Shown: piece after piece, positions 7,273 to 15,109 of the stretch
Layout: every line of letters begins with the position of its first letter
Position numbering within the stretch: the stretch's first letter is position 1
Assembly: GCA_964407285.1 (NCBI GenBank)
Contig: CAYOVG010000012.1
Location: 1 to 44,315, forward strand
Reading direction: 5' to 3'
DNA from: CAYOVG01 sp964407285
GTDB taxonomy: Bacteria; Desulfobacterota; Syntrophobacteria; Syntrophobacterales; Syntrophobacteraceae
DNA: 44,315 nt
Position numbers and translations under genes: made by a program
The notes under the pieces: generated by a model
What the model saw: the letters and a program-made list of their open reading frames with translations, nothing else
Told to the model about the DNA's origin: nothing
Databases searched by the model: none

Positions 7273-7908
7273 ATGAATATTTTGATCGTGGACGATGAGA
7301 TCGTACAACTCGAAAGTCTGAAACGAGGCCTCAGAAGCAGGGGGTATGATGCTCAGCTTGCGCTGGGAGGGCAGGATGCGCTGAGCCGGCTTCAAGACTG
7401 TTCCGGCGCCGGCAGTGGGATCGACCTGGTGATTACCGACTACGCAATGCCGGTGATGACCGGTTTGGAGCTTTTGAAAAGGATTCGTGAGCATTACGGC
7501 AATCTTCCCGTCATTATGATGACCGCGTACGGGCAAAAGGAACTTATCGTCGAGGCCCTTCGATACCGTTGCGACAGCTTCATCGAGAAGCCCTTTACCC
7601 TGGACCGGCTGGTGCGGGAAATCGAGAAAGCAAGGGAACGGATGGAACAGTGCGCCGGTTCCGGTAATTGCGATTGCCTGCTTCCAGAGCTGATTCACCG
7701 GATCGACAGTCCGCTCCTGTGCATCAGCGGGAGCGCGGAGATGGCCTTGACGGTGCTGGATAAGCCCGAAGAGGTGAAACGGTTCATGGAACGGATCATC
7801 CAGTCGACTCGGACGATCGTGGAAGCGAGCAGGGCGATAATGAATACCCGGAAGCGGAAGTGCGGAACGGTCAATGTGGACGCCGGGCCCGGAGAGATGT
7901 CGGATTAG
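7273..7908 (+). CDS. Response regulator receiver with C-terminal DHp-like (HisKA-like) domain lacking an ATPase
   Basis: This is a 211-residue cytosolic protein. The receiver covers 1-120, with acidic pocket Asp7-Asp8, phosphoacceptor Asp56 (DLVITDYAMP), the conserved Thr near 84 (MMTAYG) and Lys106 (EKPF). A linker is followed at about 136-195 by a helical segment, LPELIHRIDSPLLCISG, that resembles the H-box and first helix of a histidine-kinase dimerisation domain (putative His142). The protein stops before any HATPase domain. It could act as a phosphotransfer or dimerisation module. GGAAGGGG precedes the ATG. The chemoreceptor gene begins 48 bases downstream, so the two are probably co-transcribed. 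Confidence 0.85.
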   Translation: MNILIVDDEIVQLESLKRGLRSRGYDAQLALGGQDALSRLQDCSGAGSGIDLVITDYAMPVMTGLELLKRIREHYGNLPVIMMTAYGQKELIVEALRYRCDSFIEKPFTLDRLVREIEKARERMEQCAGSGNCDCLLPELIHRIDSPLLCISGSAEMALTVLDKPEEVKRFMERIIQSTRTIVEASRAIMNTRKRKCGTVNVDAGPGEMSD

Positions 7909-7956
7909 ACGTTTGATTTCCGGAGAGATTGGTATCGGACGGAAAGGACAGTCACA

Positions 7957-10026
7957 ATGAAGAGAATGAAACTCGGGATGAAAATGGCTACGGGCTTCGG
8001 GATCATGATCGCTGTCGTACTGGGTCTCGGGGGGCTGGCGCTCTGGAACATCGAGAGGATGGATGAGACGTCCGGCAGACTCGTCAACGAGTTCATGCCC
8101 CAGATACAGATATCCAATAATCTCGAGCGTTACTCGCTTCTGACGATGTACGCCATGCGCGGTTTCGGCCTTACGGGGGACAAGGCGTACCTGGCCGAGG
8201 GGAAGAAGAACCTGGGCGAGGTGGAGAAATACCTGAAGGACGGGAAGGACCTGGGGGCCAAATACCCTGAACTCGTCAAGCTCAACGCGGGAATGAACGA
8301 GATGCAGTCGGGGGTGGATGCCTACAAGCAGCTTGTGGACCGGACCGCGGCCGAAAACGACGCCATAGCAGGAGACCGCGGGAGGATGAACGATGCGGCG
8401 GAAACCTTCATGAAAGCCGCCTACGAGTATCTCTCCTCTCAGACCGCGAAGATGCAAAAGGAAATCCAGTCCGGCTCCGAAGCGGGTTCGCTTGCGGTGC
8501 GGCTCGGAAAGATCGGTCTCATCAACGACATTGTCGATCGGGGCAATTGGGTGCGGGTGGCGAATTTTAAGTCGCAGGCGCTACGCGACACTTCTTATGT
8601 CGGAGATGCGATGAAGCACTTCGGGGAGATCGACAAAAAGATAGAGGAACTGAAATCGAAGACCAGCGAGGAAGCCAACCTGAAGCAGCTTGCAACCATC
8701 AGTGAATCGGCCCGGCTGTATAGGACCGCCATCGACGATGCGCTCAAGAATCTGAAAGAGGTCGAGGACCTTGCGGGAAGCAGGCAGGCAACGGCGGATA
8801 AGGTGCTGGAAGTCGCCAGGGGGAACGCGGTCGCCGGCCAGGAAATGACGACCAAAACCATCACCGAAATGGTTTCTTCCATCTCGTCCATCCTGATAGC
8901 CGGACTTGTGGTGGCCGTGATCATCGGGATAGGCACGGGTATTCTGATCACCATCAGCATCACGCGGCCTCTGCGGCGCATCATCGAGGGGCTTGGCGAA
9001 GGGGCCGACCAGGTGGCCGCGGCGTCCTCCCAGGTAGCGTCGGCAAGCCAGGACCTTGCGGACGGCGCATCGCAGCAGGCGTCCGCCCTGGAGGAGACAT
9101 CATCGGCCGTGGAGCAGATGGCTTCCACCGCCAGGCAGAATGCGGAGAACGCCGGCCAGGCAAATACGCTCATGAACGATACGATGCAAGTCATCGATGA
9201 ATCCTTGGGGGCCATGCGCGAACTGAGCACCTCGATGGAGGAAGTTTCCAGGGCGAGCGAGGATACTTCGAAGATCATCAAGACCATCGATGAGATCGCA
9301 TTCCAGACGAACCTGCTGGCCCTCAATGCGGCGGTCGAGGCCGCCCGGGCCGGCGAGGCGGGAGCGGGATTCGCTGTGGTGGCGGACGAAGTGAGGAGCC
9401 TGGCCATGAGGGCGGCCGAGGCGGCAAGGAATACGGCAAACCTTATCGAAGCCACCGTGAAGAAGGTCAAGGGCAGTTCCGAAATCGTGGTGAAGGCCAA
9501 TCAGTCGTTTGAGCTGGTGGTAGCTCACTCGAAGAGGGTCGGGGAGATCGTTGCCGAAATTACCGCCGCATCCCAGGAGCAGTCGCTGGGGGCCGAACAG
9601 GTGAACAGGGCTGTTTCGGAGATCGACAGGGTGACGCAGCAAAACGCCGCCGGCGCCGAGGAGTCGGCATCGGCGTCGGAGGAGATGAACGCCCAGTCCG
9701 CCCAGATGCAGGTCTTCGTGGAGCAACTGATCGCAATGGTCGGCGGGACGGAGGGACAATCGGGAGGGACGGCGTTTTCGGGTGGCTCCGGACGCAACCG
9801 GAAGAAGAACGACGTGTTCGACAATGAGAGCCGGTCAAGCGATGAGTTTCAGGCGAATTCAGGTGTTCGAGCCGCTCCGCGCGGGAAGCCTTTCATTCGA
9901 GTGGTTGGGGCGAATGGGAAATCGAACGGAAAATCGACCAAGAATGGACGATCGTCAGCATCCGCCGGGGCGAATCGCGGGGAAGTGTCTCCCGAAAGCG
10001 TCTTCCCGCTGGACGATGATTTCTAA
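7957..10026 (+). CDS. Methyl-accepting chemotaxis protein with helical bimodular-type sensor domain
   Basis: This 689-residue protein has a first membrane span at about 10-31, a long all-helical periplasmic region at about 32-300 (probably HBM or double four-helix bundle), a second span at about 305-330 (ILIAGLVVAVIIGIGTGILI) and a HAMP domain at about 331-385. The cytoplasmic signalling coiled coil follows, with the conserved hairpin tip EIAFQTNLLALNAAVEAARAG and a hydrophilic C-terminal tail ending LDDDF. The Glu/Gln-Ala methylation-type pairs flanking the tip are typical. There is no CheR-docking pentapeptide. AAGGACAG precedes the ATG. It follows the receiver-DHp gene closely and is followed by a large hairpin. 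No other chemotaxis genes are in the window. Confidence 0.95.
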   Translation: MKRMKLGMKMATGFGIMIAVVLGLGGLALWNIERMDETSGRLVNEFMPQIQISNNLERYSLLTMYAMRGFGLTGDKAYLAEGKKNLGEVEKYLKDGKDLGAKYPELVKLNAGMNEMQSGVDAYKQLVDRTAAENDAIAGDRGRMNDAAETFMKAAYEYLSSQTAKMQKEIQSGSEAGSLAVRLGKIGLINDIVDRGNWVRVANFKSQALRDTSYVGDAMKHFGEIDKKIEELKSKTSEEANLKQLATISESARLYRTAIDDALKNLKEVEDLAGSRQATADKVLEVARGNAVAGQEMTTKTITEMVSSISSILIAGLVVAVIIGIGTGILITISITRPLRRIIEGLGEGADQVAAASSQVASASQDLADGASQQASALEETSSAVEQMASTARQNAENAGQANTLMNDTMQVIDESLGAMRELSTSMEEVSRASEDTSKIIKTIDEIAFQTNLLALNAAVEAARAGEAGAGFAVVADEVRSLAMRAAEAARNTANLIEATVKKVKGSSEIVVKANQSFELVVAHSKRVGEIVAEITAASQEQSLGAEQVNRAVSEIDRVTQQNAAGAEESASASEEMNAQSAQMQVFVEQLIAMVGGTEGQSGGTAFSGGSGRNRKKNDVFDNESRSSDEFQANSGVRAAPRGKPFIRVVGANGKSNGKSTKNGRSSASAGANRGEVSPESVFPLDDDF

Positions 10027-10051
10027 CGCATCCGGAAATGAGGTACAATCA

Positions 10052-10115
10052 CGGTACGGGCGCTCTTCCTCGTCGCCGGGCAACAATCGGCGACGAGGAA
10101 GAGCGGCTCATACCG
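10052..10115. terminator. 18-bp perfect hairpin between convergent genes
   Basis: An 18-base arm at 10061-10078 (CGCTCTTCCTCGTCGCCG) pairs exactly with 10088-10105 around a 9-base loop. CGGTA/TACCG flanks it at 10052-10056 and 10111-10115. It lies 35 bases after the chemoreceptor stop and about 80 bases before the end of the convergent DUF2062 gene, as expected for a bidirectional terminator. There is no clear T-run on either strand. Confidence 0.6.
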
Positions 10116-10194
10116 ACGGATGTCGCAGGGCGGGCGAAAGCGAAGCGTTGCCCGCCGCCGAAACTCAGCCGCCGTCGAGGATCGCCGGGCGCTT

Positions 10195-10746
10195 TTACGC
10201 CTCATCCCCGCCGGTAGGTCCTTCTTGTCCCCGGGCGAGCACCCTCGCTATGGGTCCCCACCCGAAATAGGTCAGAGCGTAAGCCAGCACGGCCGCCGGG
10301 ACCCCCATCACGAGCGTCCCGAAGAAGAGCGGCCGCGCCACACCCAGAAAGCTGTGAAACATCTTTCCGTATCCCGCCATCCCCGCCATATCGGACGGCG
10401 TCCCGGCGCCGACGAGCCAGACGCCCACCTTGTACTCCATGTAGTACACGAACGGGGCGTTGACCGGGTTGACTATCCAGCAGGCCGCCACGGCAACGGG
10501 TATGTTCACGCGCAGCACGAGAGCGGCCAGGACGGCGGCGGTCATATGGATGCCTATCGTGGGGGTCATGGCGATGAAAACCCCCAGCGCCATCCCTCCC
10601 GCTACGCTCCTTCTCGTGAAATGCCATAGATCGTGGGCGAACAGCCGCTCGCCCAAAAATCGATGAAGCCGCCCCCCCTCGAGTTTCTCCTTTGACGGAA
10701 TCAACCTCCTGAACCTGTCGCCGATACGTTTGATCATGGCGCGCAT
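10195..10746 (-). CDS. DUF2062 family membrane protein
   Basis: This 183-residue protein has a basic amphipathic N-terminus, then hydrophobic segments in the DUF2062 pattern (RSVAGGMALGVFIAMTPTIG near the centre, followed by AAVLAALVLRVNIPVAVAACWIVNP and a last span PLFFGTLVMGVPAAVLAYAL). The GxFxxxxPxxG motif and the N-P pair after the second span are family hallmarks. The function is unknown; it is an inner-membrane protein, sometimes fused to glycosyltransferases. The start MRAMIKRIG has GGCGGGA upstream; a GTG at 10782 is an alternative. It is the last gene of the minus-strand group after the anti-sigma cassette. Confidence 0.85.
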   Translation of the reverse strand: MRAMIKRIGDRFRRLIPSKEKLEGGRLHRFLGERLFAHDLWHFTRRSVAGGMALGVFIAMTPTIGIHMTAAVLAALVLRVNIPVAVAACWIVNPVNAPFVYYMEYKVGVWLVGAGTPSDMAGMAGYGKMFHSFLGVARPLFFGTLVMGVPAAVLAYALTYFGWGPIARVLARGQEGPTGGDEA

Positions 10747-10815
10747 CGAAATCCCGCCAGGAGGCAAACATACCGGGGGCACTCACGGAAAACGCGGCGC
10801 GCCGGCGACACCACG

Positions 10816-11127
10816 CTACACCCCCGTTCCCATGATCGTGAAATGCCTGTCCAGACGCATGGTGTTGAAGAGCCTTTGAATGTCGCGCGACGCATTGACG
10901 AGAACGATCTTCCCCCCGGCTTTCTTGACGGAGTTGTGGGCCGCGATCATGACTCCCAGACCGAGCGAGTCGATCATCTCCACGCCGACGAGATCAATGA
11001 TCAGTTCGCCGGGCCGCTCCTCGACCAGCGGGATCAGTTCCTGTTTGAATTTCGGCACGGTAGACGCCACGATGTCGCCGGCCGGTTTGATCCGGACCTT
11101 TCCCGGCTCCCTTATCACATTCTCCAT
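10816..11127 (-). CDS. STAS-domain anti-sigma factor antagonist (RsbV/SpoIIAA-like)
   Basis: This 103-residue protein is a single STAS domain. The phosphorylatable serine is Ser54 in MIDSLGLGVMIAAHN, the classic position for the RsbW-type kinase. It ends in the usual amphipathic helix (LFNTMRLDRHFTIM). In the partner-switch model, the unphosphorylated form binds the serine kinase and frees its sigma factor or other target. It starts 19 bases downstream of the kinase gene, which in turn follows the phosphatase gene, giving a complete three-gene set. Confidence 0.93.
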   Translation of the reverse strand: MENVIREPGKVRIKPAGDIVASTVPKFKQELIPLVEERPGELIIDLVGVEMIDSLGLGVMIAAHNSVKKAGGKIVLVNASRDIQRLFNTMRLDRHFTIMGTGV

Positions 11128-11146
11128 AACGTCCTCACATCCTCTC

Positions 11147-11560
11147 TCAACGGATATATCTTATAAGGGTCAAAACGTTGCCTTTTTCATTGTACTCCAT
11201 ATCGGAACTGAAAGACTTCATGATGGCCATGCCACGGCCCGAATCCGATGAAATATCCGGCGCCGTCATGGGGTGCGCGCGCCAGTCGAACCCGTCGCCC
11301 TCATCTTCGATCTCGAGGATGATGGCGCCCTCCTTCAGCCGAAAAGCGCAACTCACGGTCTTCCCCGCATCCGAGGCGCTGCCGTGCCTGACGGCGTTGG
11401 TGAGCCCTTCCCTCAAGATGAGAATAGTATCGAAGTAGTGATCCTCCACGCCGTTTTCGGACAAAAAGCGCCTGGCTTCCGCAACCGCTTCCTCGATGTT
11501 GTCCAGGGCCGCGGGGAGGGTCATCTTCAGGTAACCGGGTCCTTTCTCGGTGGTAACCAT
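11147..11560 (-). CDS. Anti-sigma regulatory serine/threonine kinase (RsbW-like, GHKL ATPase)
   Basis: This 137-residue protein has the small GHKL fold. The N-box is ILREGLTNAVRHGSA, the G1 box is IEDEGDGFDW, and the G2 region is SDSGRGMAIMKSF. It lacks a sensor domain. Such kinases phosphorylate a STAS antagonist and sequester a sigma factor or another effector. No sigma factor gene is next to it, so its target lies elsewhere or is not a sigma factor. The start is 2 bases past the phosphatase stop, implying translational coupling. Confidence 0.92.
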   Translation of the reverse strand: MVTTEKGPGYLKMTLPAALDNIEEAVAEARRFLSENGVEDHYFDTILILREGLTNAVRHGSASDAGKTVSCAFRLKEGAIILEIEDEGDGFDWRAHPMTAPDISSDSGRGMAIMKSFSSDMEYNEKGNVLTLIRYIR

Positions 11561-11562
11561 GG

Positions 11563-12699
11563 CTACACTTCGACTCCCAACAGAAGCAGGTCGTCTTGTG
11601 GGGCGCTTCCCGCCGGGGAGATGCGGTTCACGATTTCATCCACAGCCCGGTCGATGGGGAGCCCCGCGGTCGCGGCGCAGGCTTCCAGGAGCTGCTCGAG
11701 TCCCTGGTCCCTGTTCTTCTTCCTGTCCCCGAAACCTTCGATGATTCCGTCCGTATAAAGGAAAAACCTGTCTCCCGGCGACGCTTCCAGTTCCACCGGC
11801 TGGAAAAAGACGGTCTCGAAGGCCCCCAGGATGTCCCCTCGGCCGTCGATCCAGTTTGCCGTTCCGGCCGGTCCGAGATGGACGATGGGGGGATGGCCCG
11901 CGCTGACGAAGGTGAGCCGGAATTTTTTCCGGTCCAGGCACGCATAGCACGCGGTGAGGTACTTGCCGTTGATCATGACGGGAAGAAGGGCGCTGTTGAT
12001 CGCCGCCATCACTTTTTCGGGAGCGGCGTCGGCGTTCACCTGCTGCTGGATCAGCACCTTGAGGGCCGACGTGGTATAGGACGACCCGAGATCGTGTCCA
12101 CTCACATCGGCGACGAAATAGCCGAAGACGTCCGGAGCGGTCCTGAAGACGTCGTAGAAGTCGCCGCCCGCCTCCATGATGGGCAGGTAACAGACGCCGA
12201 ACCGGGCTTCGGGCAGGTCCTCCGGGCGGACCAGGATGGCTTGCTGCGCCTGCCGGATTTGCTTCAGCTTGGAGGCCTGCTCGTCGATGATGGCCTTGTA
12301 GCGGGATTTGAGTTTCAGATGGCGCCCGGTGCGCGCAAGGACTTCGTCCATGATGAAAGGCTTGGTGATGTAATCGACGGCATCCATGCCGAAGCCGGTC
12401 ACTTTGCTCTCCACGTCGTCGAGCGCGGAAATGAAGATGACGGGAATTTCGGAAGTGAGCGGGTCCTGCTTGAGCATGGAGCAGGTATCGAAGCCCGTTT
12501 CTCCGGACATCATGATATCGAGGAGAATAAGGTCCGGGAGGTCCGAGCGCGCCAGCGCCCGGCCCTCCTGCCCGCCTCGGGCCGTGATGACCCTGTATCC
12601 CGCTCTGCTGAGAATAGCTTCCAGAAGCTTGACGTTCCTGGGGTCGTCATCGACCACGAGGATGGTCGGCTCCATGTGCGTGGATGTTTCGCCGTTCAA
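11563..12699 (-). CDS. Receiver-domain PP2C phosphatase (RsbU/SpoIIE-type)
   Basis: This 378-residue protein has an N-terminal receiver (about 10-130; phosphoacceptor Asp61 in LILLDIMMSG), a short helical linker (about 135-165, YKAIIDEQASKLKQIRQAQQ) and a SpoIIE/PP2C phosphatase domain (about 175-375). Metal-binding motifs are EAGGDFYDVF, VADVSGHDLGSSY and FLYTDGIIEG. Phosphorylation of the receiver probably gates dephosphorylation of the STAS protein encoded two genes downstream. The start chosen is a TTG preceded at good spacing by GAGGGAGAG. An ATG at 12720 lacks a ribosome site, and an internal ATG at 12675 is also possible. Confidence 0.92.
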   Translation of the reverse strand: MNGETSTHMEPTILVVDDDPRNVKLLEAILSRAGYRVITARGGQEGRALARSDLPDLILLDIMMSGETGFDTCSMLKQDPLTSEIPVIFISALDDVESKVTGFGMDAVDYITKPFIMDEVLARTGRHLKLKSRYKAIIDEQASKLKQIRQAQQAILVRPEDLPEARFGVCYLPIMEAGGDFYDVFRTAPDVFGYFVADVSGHDLGSSYTTSALKVLIQQQVNADAAPEKVMAAINSALLPVMINGKYLTACYACLDRKKFRLTFVSAGHPPIVHLGPAGTANWIDGRGDILGAFETVFFQPVELEASPGDRFFLYTDGIIEGFGDRKKNRDQGLEQLLEACAATAGLPIDRAVDEIVNRISPAGSAPQDDLLLLGVEV

Positions 12700-12736
12700 A
12701 ATAGTCTCTCCCTCGACCATGGTCGGATTTGCCGTT

Positions 12737-12791
12737 CCCGGCCGCCCGCTTCCCCCATCCGTTCGGAGGAAGCGGGCATAACGCGGCCGGG
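12737..12791 (-). terminator. Hairpin between leuA and the phosphatase gene
   Basis: GCCCGCTTCC (12744-12753) pairs with GGAAGCGGGC (12768-12777). An alternative outer pairing is CCCGGCCG (12737-12744) with CGGCCGGG (12784-12791). The element sits about 50 bases after the leuA stop. It has no strong T-run but probably marks the end of the leu transcript. Confidence 0.45.
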
Positions 12792-12839
12792 AGCGGAAGC
12801 AATCACCATAGCGCTCAATCCATGCGCGGGAGGGACTGC

Positions 12840-14354
12840 CTAACCGTGGGAGTTGGCGAAGAAGCGGTTGAAGGCGTTTACGTACGCCCTTGCACCGGCT
12901 TCGATGATATCGGGGCTGGTGCCTATTCCCGAATAGATCACTCCGCCGATATCCACTCGCACCATCGCCTCACCCAGGGCGTCCTTCCCCATGGTGACCG
13001 CTTTGAGGTCAAAATCCCGCAGGATTCCCGAGTGGCCCACTATGCGTTCAATGCAGTTGAATACGGCATTGACGGGTCCGTTTCCGGTAGCGGCGTCCGT
13101 CAGCTTCTCACCGTCCTTGACCAGGGTGACGGACGCCAGCGGAACCATCGTATTTCCACTCATGATCTGCAGGTTATGTAGAGTATAAGTTTCCGAGACT
13201 TTGGTCAATTCAATTTCCACAATGGCTCTCAAATCCTCTCCGGTTATCTCCTTCTTCCGGTCCGCGACATTGATGAACCTCTGGTGGACTTTTTCGAACT
13301 GTTCGGGGGTCATGGTGTACCCGAGTTGTTCGAGCCTGTGGCGGAGCGCGGCGCGGCCCGACCGGGCGGTCAGCACGATGCTGTGCTGCTGTATGCCGAC
13401 GTCCTCGGGGCGCATGATTTCGTATGTGCTCCGGTCCTTGAGTATCCCGTCCTGGTGGACTCCGGAGGAGTGCGCGAATGCGTTGGAGCCTACGATGGCC
13501 TTGTTCGGCTGCACGGGGATGTTCATGAGACGGCTCACCATGCGGCTGGTGCGGTACAGTTCCCGTGTGACGATGCCGGTATCCGCCTGGTAGAAGGCGG
13601 GCCGCGTCTTGAGGTTCATGACGATTTCCTCGAGGGAGGCATTACCCGCCCGCTCGCCGATGCCGTTGATGGTGCATTCGGCCTGTTGCGCCCCGTTGCT
13701 GATGGCGGCGAGGCTGTTGGCGACGGCCATTCCGAGGTCGTTGTGGCAGTGGACGCTCAGGATGACGTTGTCGAGGGCGGGGACGCTTTCCTTGAGCTTG
13801 CGGATGAGCCGGCCGAATTCGTCGGGGACTGCGTAACCCACGGTGTCCGGGATATTGATGACGGTTGCGCCCGCCGAGATCGCGGCATCGACCACGCGAC
13901 ACAGGTATTCGAAATCGCTTCGCGAGGCGTCCTCGGTCGAATACTCCACGTTGCCGCAGAGCTTCTTCGCATAGCGCACGGCGTCGGCGGCCATCGACAG
14001 GGCGCTGTTTCTGTCCCTGCGGAGCTTTTTCTGCAAGTGGATGTCCGATGCTCCGAGGAACACGTGAATCCTGGGGCTTTCGGCGCCGCGCACCGCCTCC
14101 CAGGCGATGTCGATGTCTTCCTGCACCGCCCTGGCCAGGGCCGCGACGGTGACCCCCTTCACCTGCTCCGAGACCGCCTTCACGGCCTGCAAATCGTCGG
14201 GCGAGGAGCATGGAAAACCGGCCTCGATGACGTCTACTCCCAGTTTGGCCAGTTGTTCGGCAATTTCGATCTTCTGGCGTTTATTCAGTTTGGCGCCGGG
14301 CACCTGCTCGCCGTCCCTCAACGTGGTGTCGAAAATATGAACTTTGCGGCTCAT
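12840..14354 (-). CDS. leuA: 2-isopropylmalate synthase
   Basis: This 504-residue enzyme condenses acetyl-CoA with 2-oxoisovalerate, the first committed step of leucine synthesis. The N-terminal HMGL-like TIM barrel has the metal/catalytic motif FDTTLRDGEQ at 8-17 and HCHNDLGMAVANSL in the middle. The linker follows, then the C-terminal LeuA regulatory domain (from about residue 380), the site of leucine feedback in the family. The length matches bacterial LeuA of 500-520 residues. AAAGGA lies 7-8 bases upstream of the ATG. The other leucine genes are not adjacent. Expression appears to be attenuated by the leader peptide and hairpin at 14568-14660 and 14512-14544. Confidence 0.95.
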   Translation of the reverse strand: MSRKVHIFDTTLRDGEQVPGAKLNKRQKIEIAEQLAKLGVDVIEAGFPCSSPDDLQAVKAVSEQVKGVTVAALARAVQEDIDIAWEAVRGAESPRIHVFLGASDIHLQKKLRRDRNSALSMAADAVRYAKKLCGNVEYSTEDASRSDFEYLCRVVDAAISAGATVINIPDTVGYAVPDEFGRLIRKLKESVPALDNVILSVHCHNDLGMAVANSLAAISNGAQQAECTINGIGERAGNASLEEIVMNLKTRPAFYQADTGIVTRELYRTSRMVSRLMNIPVQPNKAIVGSNAFAHSSGVHQDGILKDRSTYEIMRPEDVGIQQHSIVLTARSGRAALRHRLEQLGYTMTPEQFEKVHQRFINVADRKKEITGEDLRAIVEIELTKVSETYTLHNLQIMSGNTMVPLASVTLVKDGEKLTDAATGNGPVNAVFNCIERIVGHSGILRDFDLKAVTMGKDALGEAMVRVDIGGVIYSGIGTSPDIIEAGARAYVNAFNRFFANSHG

Positions 14355-14511
14355 TTACGTATCCTTTCCGATTATAGCGGTTTGCGTTCGCATTATTTCC
14401 CGTTTCACAGGTCGGACAATATCTTTCCCGTGCTTCAGGTAAACCCTCCGGGTCGGCAAGCCCCATACCCATCACCTCCATTCCCTGCCTCTTCCGAACG
14501 ACGAAAACGTC

Positions 14512-14544
14512 AAAAAAAAAGGCCATGGGGGTTAACCCATGGCC
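14512..14544 (-). terminator. leuA attenuator terminator
   Basis: On the minus strand GGCCATGGG (14536-14544) pairs with CCCATGGCC (14521-14529) around a 6-base loop, directly followed by nine T residues (14512-14520 read as A on the plus strand). This is a strong intrinsic terminator. It lies 23 bases after the leader-peptide stop and about 157 bases before leuA, exactly where an attenuator belongs. AGAGG just before the stem (14543-14547) can pair with CCTCT inside the leader reading frame (14581-14585), a possible but short antiterminator nucleus. Confidence 0.9.
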
Positions 14545-14567
14545 TCTAATCCCGACTTAATGGAACT

Positions 14568-14660
14568 CTATAGCACTTGCAGAGGAAAGGCGACGGGTCC
14601 CCCGAACCGGGTCCTGATGCTTAGGAGCAGCAATAAAAGGAGGAGCAGCATTCCTCTCAT
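14568..14660 (-). CDS. leuL: leu operon leader peptide with nine consecutive leucine codons
   Basis: This 30-residue open frame begins MRGM, continues with nine leucines in a row (codons 5-13, bases 14622-14648), then SIRTRFGGPVAFPLQVL and a TAG stop. The run uses every leucine codon: CTG twice, CTC three times, and CTT, CTA, TTA and TTG once each. GGAAAG lies about 9 bases upstream of the ATG. It is followed by the terminator at 14512-14544 and then leuA. By the classic model, ribosome stalling at the Leu codons when charged Leu-tRNA is scarce would prevent the terminator from forming. It is too short for automatic gene calling. Confidence 0.88.
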   Translation of the reverse strand: MRGMLLLLLLLLLSIRTRFGGPVAFPLQVL

Positions 14661-14735
14661 CGACGTCGTCTTTCCGTGGAATCGAATTCCTGTGGATAGA
14701 TCGTGTTCTTCCAAACCGTAAACGCCGCGTCGGGG

Positions 14736-14894
14736 CTACTTCATGAGCCAGCAAGCCACCCAGAACGTCAAAGCGATTTCAATGCCGTAGACGACTACGT
14801 AAAACGCATACTTCGCTACAGGAAAATCTTCGAAAATATGATTGGCATCTTCCATGGTGTCCAAGGCTTTCGGTGAAGACGGATACAATCCCAT
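14736..14894 (-). CDS. Small single-span membrane protein upstream of the leu leader
   Basis: This 52-residue protein has GGAGGG 7 bases upstream of its ATG. The first 28 residues are polar with several acidic side chains (LDTMEDANHIFEDFP). Residues about 29-50 form one hydrophobic span (YAFYVVVYGIEIALTFWVACWL), ending MK. No family is recognised. The gene lies 75 bases upstream of the leucine leader peptide on the same strand without an intervening terminator, so it may be part of the same transcript. A consensus TATAAT lies about 70 bases upstream. Confidence 0.7.
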   Translation of the reverse strand: MGLYPSSPKALDTMEDANHIFEDFPVAKYAFYVVVYGIEIALTFWVACWLMK

Positions 14895-14964
14895 TATAAA
14901 CCCTCCATGACTATTCAATTCGGATCTGCGCCCATTCCGGCAATTCCCACCATCACAGTGTCTA

Positions 14965-14991
14965 ATTATAGGAAAGGGGAAAAAAGATCAA
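14965..14991 (-). promoter_or_regulatory. Sigma-70-type promoter for the small membrane protein (and possibly leuL-leuA)
   Basis: Read on the minus strand, TTGATC (14986-14991) and a perfect TATAAT (14965-14970) are separated by 15 bases. Another -35 choice, TTGACT (14991-14996), would give 20. The -10 box is ideal and the spacing is not. It points toward the 52-residue protein. Confidence 0.45.
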
Positions 14992-15109
14992 GTCAAAAGT
15001 TCAAATTTTCGCAAAATCCGGAAAGGATTTGCATGACATCATCGCCCATGTCTGATAATGTACCCGCGATACTCTCTCGACGCTTACAGTTATCAAGGAT
15101 GACCATATT

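Noticed and set aside
14281..14526. 81-residue minus-strand frame between attenuator and leuA
   Set aside because: It starts inside the attenuator T-run and overlaps leuA out of frame. It is not needed to explain the leader.
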